Origin: Qipengyuania gelatinilytica
GTDB lineage: Bacteria > Pseudomonadota > Alphaproteobacteria > Sphingomonadales > Sphingomonadaceae
DNA length: 64,000 nt
NCBI RefSeq assembly: GCF_019711315.1
Contig: NZ_CP081294.1
Span: forward strand, 620,001-684,000
Reading direction: 5' to 3'
Each line of letters opens with the position of its first letter. Position 1 is the stretch's first letter. This document shows positions 59,824-64,000 of this stretch, one piece after another. A model generated the notes under the pieces. That model worked only from the letters and a program-made list of their open reading frames with translations. It was not told the DNA's origin and did no database searches. The position numbers were made by a program, and so were the translations under genes.

Positions 59824-61542
59824 GTGAATCGTTTGAGCAAGACAGTGCTGGATGCGGGACGTCCCGCGCGTGCGCTGTCGAAAGTCCGCAAACGTACCGA
59901 TTTCGTCACTCTCGGCATCGCCCTTGCCGCGACCATGCTGTTCGTCGCAACCGCGAGTTCGGTCCTTCCCCTCGCCATCCAGGCACTCAGGGGCTTCGGA
60001 GCGGGACCCGACGTGGCGCTCACCAATGCGCTTCTCCTCAATATCGCACTGATCCTGCTTGGCTGGCAGCGCTACAAGGCGCTCAACACCGAACTGGAGT
60101 GCACCCGCCTTTCCGAGGAAGAGGCCCGCCGCCTCGCCGAGATCGACGATCTTACCGGCTGCCTCAATCGCCGCAGTTTTGCCGAAACGCTTGGCGCGCT
60201 GTTGGAGAGCAGCCCCAGGGACGAACGCGCGCTGGCCGCGATTGCGATCGACCTCGACAATTTCAAGCAGGTCAACGACCTCAACGGCCATGCTGCTGGC
60301 GACCTCGTACTGCGCACCGCTGCACGACGCGTCGCCTCGCTCCTGCCGGAAGGCGGATCGCTCGCCCGTCTCGGCGGCGACGAGTTCGTTTGCGTGGTGC
60401 CCTATCACCCGCAGTCACCCGAGAGGGTCGATCACCTTGCGACCCGGATGGTCGAGCAATTCGCGGCGCCCGTGGTGCATGACGGCATCGCCATGGAGAT
60501 CACGATCTCGATCGGCATCGCCAGCTCGCTGCACCTGGAAGAAGGCGATAAAGGCGAATCTTTCCAAGACGCTGCACAGCGCCTGATGCACAAGGCGGAT
60601 ATCGCCATGTATCACGCCAAGAAGCAGGGGAAGAACCGCTTCTACTGGTTCGAACACAACATGGAAGACGAGCTTCGCTTCCGTAACGAGATCGAGGCGG
60701 GGATCCGCCGCGGCATCCTCAACAACGAGTTCGTTCCGTTTTACGAGCAGCAGGTCGATCTCGAGACTGGCGAGCTGGTCGGCTTCGAAATGCTGGCACG
60801 CTGGGACTCGCCCGAAATGGGCCTGATCGGTCCCGACATTTTCATTCCCATCGCCGAAGACATCGGCGTGATCGCGGAACTCAGCGAAAACCTGATCGGA
60901 CGCGCCTTCGAAGATGCGCGCGAATGGGATCCCAAGCTGACCCTCTCGGTGAATATCTCGCCGGTGCAGATGCGCGATCCGTGGTTCGCCCAGAAGCTGC
61001 TCAAGCTGCTGGTCAAGCACCGTTTCCCGGCCAATCGCCTCGATATCGAGATTACCGAGACCTGCCTGCACGAGAACATCGGCATGGTGCGCTCGATGAT
61101 CACCTCGCTACGCAACCAGGGCGTGCGGATCAGTCTCGACGATTTCGGCACTGGCTATTCCAGCCTTTCGCAGCTGCGCAGCCTGCCGTTCGACCAGCTC
61201 AAGATCGACCGCAGCTTCATCAGCGAACTTCGCAAAGCCGATCACAGCGACAAGCTGGTCGACGCGATCGTATCGATGGGTGACGGGCTTTCGATGCCGG
61301 TCATTGCCGAAGGTATCGAGGACGAAGCCGTGCTCAAGGCGCTTGGCCGCTGGGGCAATATGAAGGGCCAGGGATATCACTACGGCCGCCCCGAACCGGC
61401 CGACAAGGTCATCAAGCGCCTTGCGGCAGCGGGCCGGCTTGCCAGCAACAACGACAAGGGCGTTGTCGACATCAGCGACGCGGTAGGCGGGCAGGATCGC
61501 GCGCCCGGCAAGACAACCGGCAGCGGCAAGGCTGCGGGCTGA
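59824..61542 (+). CDS. Membrane GGDEF-EAL protein (c-di-GMP turnover)
   Basis: 572-residue protein with two N-terminal helices (about 28-55 and 66-82), a GGDEF domain (about 105-275) and an EAL domain (about 285-535). The GGDEF motif (184-188) is intact, but no RxxD inhibitory site lies five residues before it. The EAL motif is EML with its glutamate E322 kept. NISPVQMRD, DIEITETCL, DDFGTGYSS and KIDRSFI are all present, so phosphodiesterase activity is likely. Both activities may exist, and which dominates is unknown. GTG start at 59824. Known: c-di-GMP often controls EPS and biofilm, so this could affect the locus at 1-34366. Confidence 0.9.
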   Translation: MNRLSKTVLDAGRPARALSKVRKRTDFVTLGIALAATMLFVATASSVLPLAIQALRGFGAGPDVALTNALLLNIALILLGWQRYKALNTELECTRLSEEEARRLAEIDDLTGCLNRRSFAETLGALLESSPRDERALAAIAIDLDNFKQVNDLNGHAAGDLVLRTAARRVASLLPEGGSLARLGGDEFVCVVPYHPQSPERVDHLATRMVEQFAAPVVHDGIAMEITISIGIASSLHLEEGDKGESFQDAAQRLMHKADIAMYHAKKQGKNRFYWFEHNMEDELRFRNEIEAGIRRGILNNEFVPFYEQQVDLETGELVGFEMLARWDSPEMGLIGPDIFIPIAEDIGVIAELSENLIGRAFEDAREWDPKLTLSVNISPVQMRDPWFAQKLLKLLVKHRFPANRLDIEITETCLHENIGMVRSMITSLRNQGVRISLDDFGTGYSSLSQLRSLPFDQLKIDRSFISELRKADHSDKLVDAIVSMGDGLSMPVIAEGIEDEAVLKALGRWGNMKGQGYHYGRPEPADKVIKRLAAAGRLASNNDKGVVDISDAVGGQDRAPGKTTGSGKAAG

Positions 61543-61571
61543 CACTTTACGCTGCACGCGCCAGCACCTAG

Positions 61572-62393
61572 ATGCGCGTCATAATGCGCATCCCCTTCAT
61601 CAAGATGCACGGCCTCGGCAACGACTTCGTCGTCCTCGATGCGCGTGAACAGGCCCTGCCCGCGATCTCGTCGCGGGTGGCTGCCGCGCTGGCCGACCGG
61701 AATACCGGAATCGGATGCGACCAGCTGATCCTGCTCGAGCCGAGCGAGAGCGCCGACCTGAAGATGCGCATCTTCAATGCGGACGGCGGCGAGGTCGAGG
61801 CTTGCGGCAACGCCACGCGCGCAGTTGCGCTGCTTCATGGCAGCGAAGGCATTATCGAAACCGCAGGCGGCATGCTCGCGGTGTCGCCGCGCGACGGCGG
61901 TGCCAGTGTCGATATGGGCGAGCCGCGTTTAGACTGGGATGCGATCCCGCTGGCCTATCCGATGGATACGCTATCGATGCCGGTCAGCTGGGAAATGCTC
62001 GAAGATCCCGGCGCCGTGAATGTAGGCAACCCGCACGTTGTTGCCTTCGTCGAGGACACCGATGCGGTGCCGCTCGACCGGCTCGGGCCGGAGATCGAGA
62101 AAGACCCGCTGTTCCCCGAGCGGGTGAACGTCAATGTGGCAAGCGTGGAAAGCCGCAGCCGCATTCGCCTGCGCGTCTGGGAACGCGGCGCCGGCCTGAC
62201 CCGCGCATGCGGCACGGGAGCCTGTGCGACTGCAGTGCACGCCATCCGCCGCAAGCTGGTCGATAGCCCGGTCACCGTCGCCCTGCCCGGCGGCGAGCTC
62301 GAGATTGCCTGGCAGCAGGGTGGCACGATCCGCATGACCGGACCCGCGACCGAAGCGTTTCGCGGAACGTTCGACTGGGAAGATTACGCGTGA
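61572..62393 (+). CDS. dapF: Diaminopimelate epimerase
   Basis: 273-residue cofactor-independent epimerase of the lysine/peptidoglycan pathway. It converts LL- to meso-diaminopimelate. The two catalytic cysteines are visible: C78 in EACGNATR and C213 in RACGTGACAT. MHGLGNDFVVLD is the family start. Two ATGs (61572, 61584) are possible, and the Shine-Dalgarno signal is weak. It overlaps mtaB by GTGA, making a dapF-mtaB-ftsY operon. Confidence 0.95.
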   Translation: MRVIMRIPFIKMHGLGNDFVVLDAREQALPAISSRVAAALADRNTGIGCDQLILLEPSESADLKMRIFNADGGEVEACGNATRAVALLHGSEGIIETAGGMLAVSPRDGGASVDMGEPRLDWDAIPLAYPMDTLSMPVSWEMLEDPGAVNVGNPHVVAFVEDTDAVPLDRLGPEIEKDPLFPERVNVNVASVESRSRIRLRVWERGAGLTRACGTGACATAVHAIRRKLVDSPVTVALPGGELEIAWQQGGTIRMTGPATEAFRGTFDWEDYA

Positions 62394-63565
62394 ATGCGCC
62401 TGAAATCGTCTCGCTCGGCTGCCGGTTGAACCTTTCCGAGAGCGAGCGCATGCGCGCAATGCTGGCGGGCGAGGACAACCTCGTCGTCGTCAACAGCTGC
62501 GCCGTGACCAGCGAAGCGGTGCGCCAGACGCGGCAGGCGATCCGCAAGGCACGCAAGGCCAATCCCGATGCGCGCCTGCTCGTCACAGGTTGTGCAGCCG
62601 ATATCGAACGAGACCAGCTAGCCGCCATGCCCGAAGTGGATGGCCTGATTGCCAATGAGGCCAAGCTCGACCCGCGCGCATGGAACGTGCCTGCCAGTGC
62701 GCCGCCTGTGCCTGCCCTTCACACACGTGCCTTTGTCGCCGTGCAGAATGGCTGCGATCACGCCTGCACCTTCTGTGTCATCCCGCAGGGACGCGGGAAA
62801 AGCCGGTCGCTGGGCGTTGCCGATGTGCTTGGCGAGGTCGAAACGCACCTCGAAGCCGGCGCGGGTGAAGTCGTCCTGACGGGCGTAGACGTCACGTCAT
62901 GGGGCCACGATTTGCCCGGTGGCCCGACGCTCGGCGCCCTCGTTGGGGCTGTGCTCGACGCTTTCCCGGAGCTTTCGCGCATCCGCATGTCGTCGATCGA
63001 CGGGATCGAGGTCGACGATCAGTTGTTCGAGCTGTTCGCGAGCGAGCCGCGCGTGATGCCCCATATCCATCTGTCGCTTCAGCACGGCGACGACCTGATC
63101 CTGAAGCGCATGAAGCGCCGCCACCTCCGCGCCGATGCGGTGGATCTGGTCGCGCGCCTCAAGCGCCGCCGCCCCGACCTCGCCGTCGGCGCCGACCTTA
63201 TCGCCGGTTTCCCGACCGAGACCGAAGAGCACCACGCAGCCAATCTCTCGATCATCCGCGAGCTCGACATCGTTCACGGCCACATCTTCCCCTATTCGCC
63301 GCGCCCCGGCACGCCGGCTGCGCGTATGCCGCAGGTCGATCGCCAATCGGTAAAGCGCCGCGCTGGCGAACTTCGCACCGAAGTGGCCAAGCTGCGCGCA
63401 GATTGGCTGGCTACGCTGGTCGATAAGCCGCTTACGGTCCTCGCAGAAGCCGACGGAACCGGCTATTCGCCCGAATTCGCCCGCGTGAAACTGCCAGCTG
63501 GCACCAAGCGCGGCTCCATCGTCACCGTGACGCCCAAGACACTCGAGGACAATCTCCTGTCATGA
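62390..63565 (+). CDS. mtaB: tRNA t6A37 methylthiotransferase
   Basis: 391-residue radical-SAM enzyme that converts t6A37 to ms2t6A37 in tRNAs. The N-terminal MTTase cysteines are C11, C37 and C68. The radical-SAM cluster motif is CDHACTFC (C122, C126, C129). A short C-terminal TRAM-like end is present. Subfamily MtaB rather than MiaB or RimO is judged from layout ([10 protein letters not shown] start, [10 protein letters not shown] loop), so it is likely but not certain. The GTG start overlaps dapF, and the stop overlaps ftsY by ATGA. Confidence 0.88.
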   Translation: MNAPEIVSLGCRLNLSESERMRAMLAGEDNLVVVNSCAVTSEAVRQTRQAIRKARKANPDARLLVTGCAADIERDQLAAMPEVDGLIANEAKLDPRAWNVPASAPPVPALHTRAFVAVQNGCDHACTFCVIPQGRGKSRSLGVADVLGEVETHLEAGAGEVVLTGVDVTSWGHDLPGGPTLGALVGAVLDAFPELSRIRMSSIDGIEVDDQLFELFASEPRVMPHIHLSLQHGDDLILKRMKRRHLRADAVDLVARLKRRRPDLAVGADLIAGFPTETEEHHAANLSIIRELDIVHGHIFPYSPRPGTPAARMPQVDRQSVKRRAGELRTEVAKLRADWLATLVDKPLTVLAEADGTGYSPEFARVKLPAGTKRGSIVTVTPKTLEDNLLS

Positions 63566-64000
63566 GCAAACCCAGCTGGACCGAGCGCCTGTTCGGCGGC
63601 TTCAAGAAGACCTCCGATCGCCTGACCGAGAACCTCACCGAGGCGGTTACCAAGGCGAAGCTGGACGATGCGACGCTCGACGACGTCGAGGATGCGCTGA
63701 TCATGTCCGACCTCGGACCGAGCGCGGCTGCGCGCATCCGGGAGAAGCTGAAAGAGAAGCGTTTCGGCCTTGAGATCAGCGCCGACGAACTGAAGCAGGC
63801 AGTCGCCGACGAGATCGCGGCAATCCTGCGCCCGGTGGCCAAGCCGCTCGAAATCACCGCCTTCCCGCGCCCGCAGGTGCTGCTGGTGATCGGCGTCAAC
63901 GGCAGCGGCAAGACCACCACCATCGCCAAGCTCGCTCACCTCTTCGTGGAAGACGACTACAATGTCATGCTGGCGGCGGGCGACACATTCCGCGCCGCAG
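63562..64000 (+). CDS. ftsY: Signal recognition particle receptor FtsY, N-terminal part (runs off the window)
   Basis: 146 residues are visible. A short helical N-domain (about 10-95) is followed by the G domain P-loop [10 protein letters not shown] (111-120) and AAGDTFRAA, an FtsY/Ffh signature. The acidic A-domain of E. coli FtsY is lacking, as in many alphaproteobacteria. Known: FtsY docks SRP-ribosome complexes at the membrane for co-translational insertion. ATG 63562 overlaps mtaB (ATGA). The C-terminus lies beyond the window. Confidence 0.95.
   Translation, partial: MSKPSWTERLFGGFKKTSDRLTENLTEAVTKAKLDDATLDDVEDALIMSDLGPSAAARIREKLKEKRFGLEISADELKQAVADEIAAILRPVAKPLEITAFPRPQVLLVIGVNGSGKTTTIAKLAHLFVEDDYNVMLAAGDTFRAA

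Overview
The window reads as a chromosomal segment of a GC-rich alphaproteobacterium, most likely a sphingomonad and plausibly of the Erythrobacteraceae. This rests on protein style (OxyR-type LysR protein, MtaB, DapF, FtsY, EVE and CsbD proteins), an alphaproteobacterial elongator tRNA-Met, high GC coding bias and very frequent 4-bp start/stop overlaps. Species cannot be read from the sequence alone.

Positions 1-34366 form one large exopolysaccharide (EPS) or capsule locus. It holds a lipid-linked sugar transferase, a Wza-like export lipoprotein, an outer-membrane beta-barrel, a Wzc-like tyrosine autokinase, a Wzx-type flippase, an O-antigen polymerase-like protein, at least five GT4 or GT2 glycosyltransferases and a GT-C-like membrane protein. 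It also holds a sulfotransferase, a formyltransferase fragment, a CapD-type dehydratase with its aminotransferase, and two secreted pectate-lyase-like proteins with matching C-terminal calcium-type tails. An ATP-grasp/HAD pair and UDP-glucose dehydrogenase complete it. A five-gene block (25349-30757) makes a CDP-linked 6-deoxysugar that is probably 3-deoxygenated and C-methylated. A LuxR-type regulator with a degenerate receiver domain closes the locus.

Positions 34367-45314 look accessory. An 836-bp non-coding stretch with palindromes precedes six tightly coupled genes (35203-42420): a large FAD oxidoreductase, a two-part protein of unknown function, a polyprenyl synthase, a saccharopine-dehydrogenase-like reductase and two acetoacetate-decarboxylase-like proteins. 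This is my best candidate for an undescribed biosynthetic system, probably making a modified isoprenoid. Its last gene overlaps tail to tail with a TIR-TolB-TPR protein. Beyond that lie a fragment matching part of tRNA-Met, a small secreted protein and the intact tRNA-Met, an arrangement resembling an integration scar.

Positions 45315-64000 are mostly core genes: an RNA ligase/phosphodiesterase-like protein, mltG, fabF, acpP, aspS, rnd, oxyR, pgsA, an LplT-like transporter, a ThDP enzyme, csbD-like and EVE proteins, a GGDEF-EAL protein, dapF, mtaB and the start of ftsY. No CRISPR array, insertion sequence or rRNA gene was seen.
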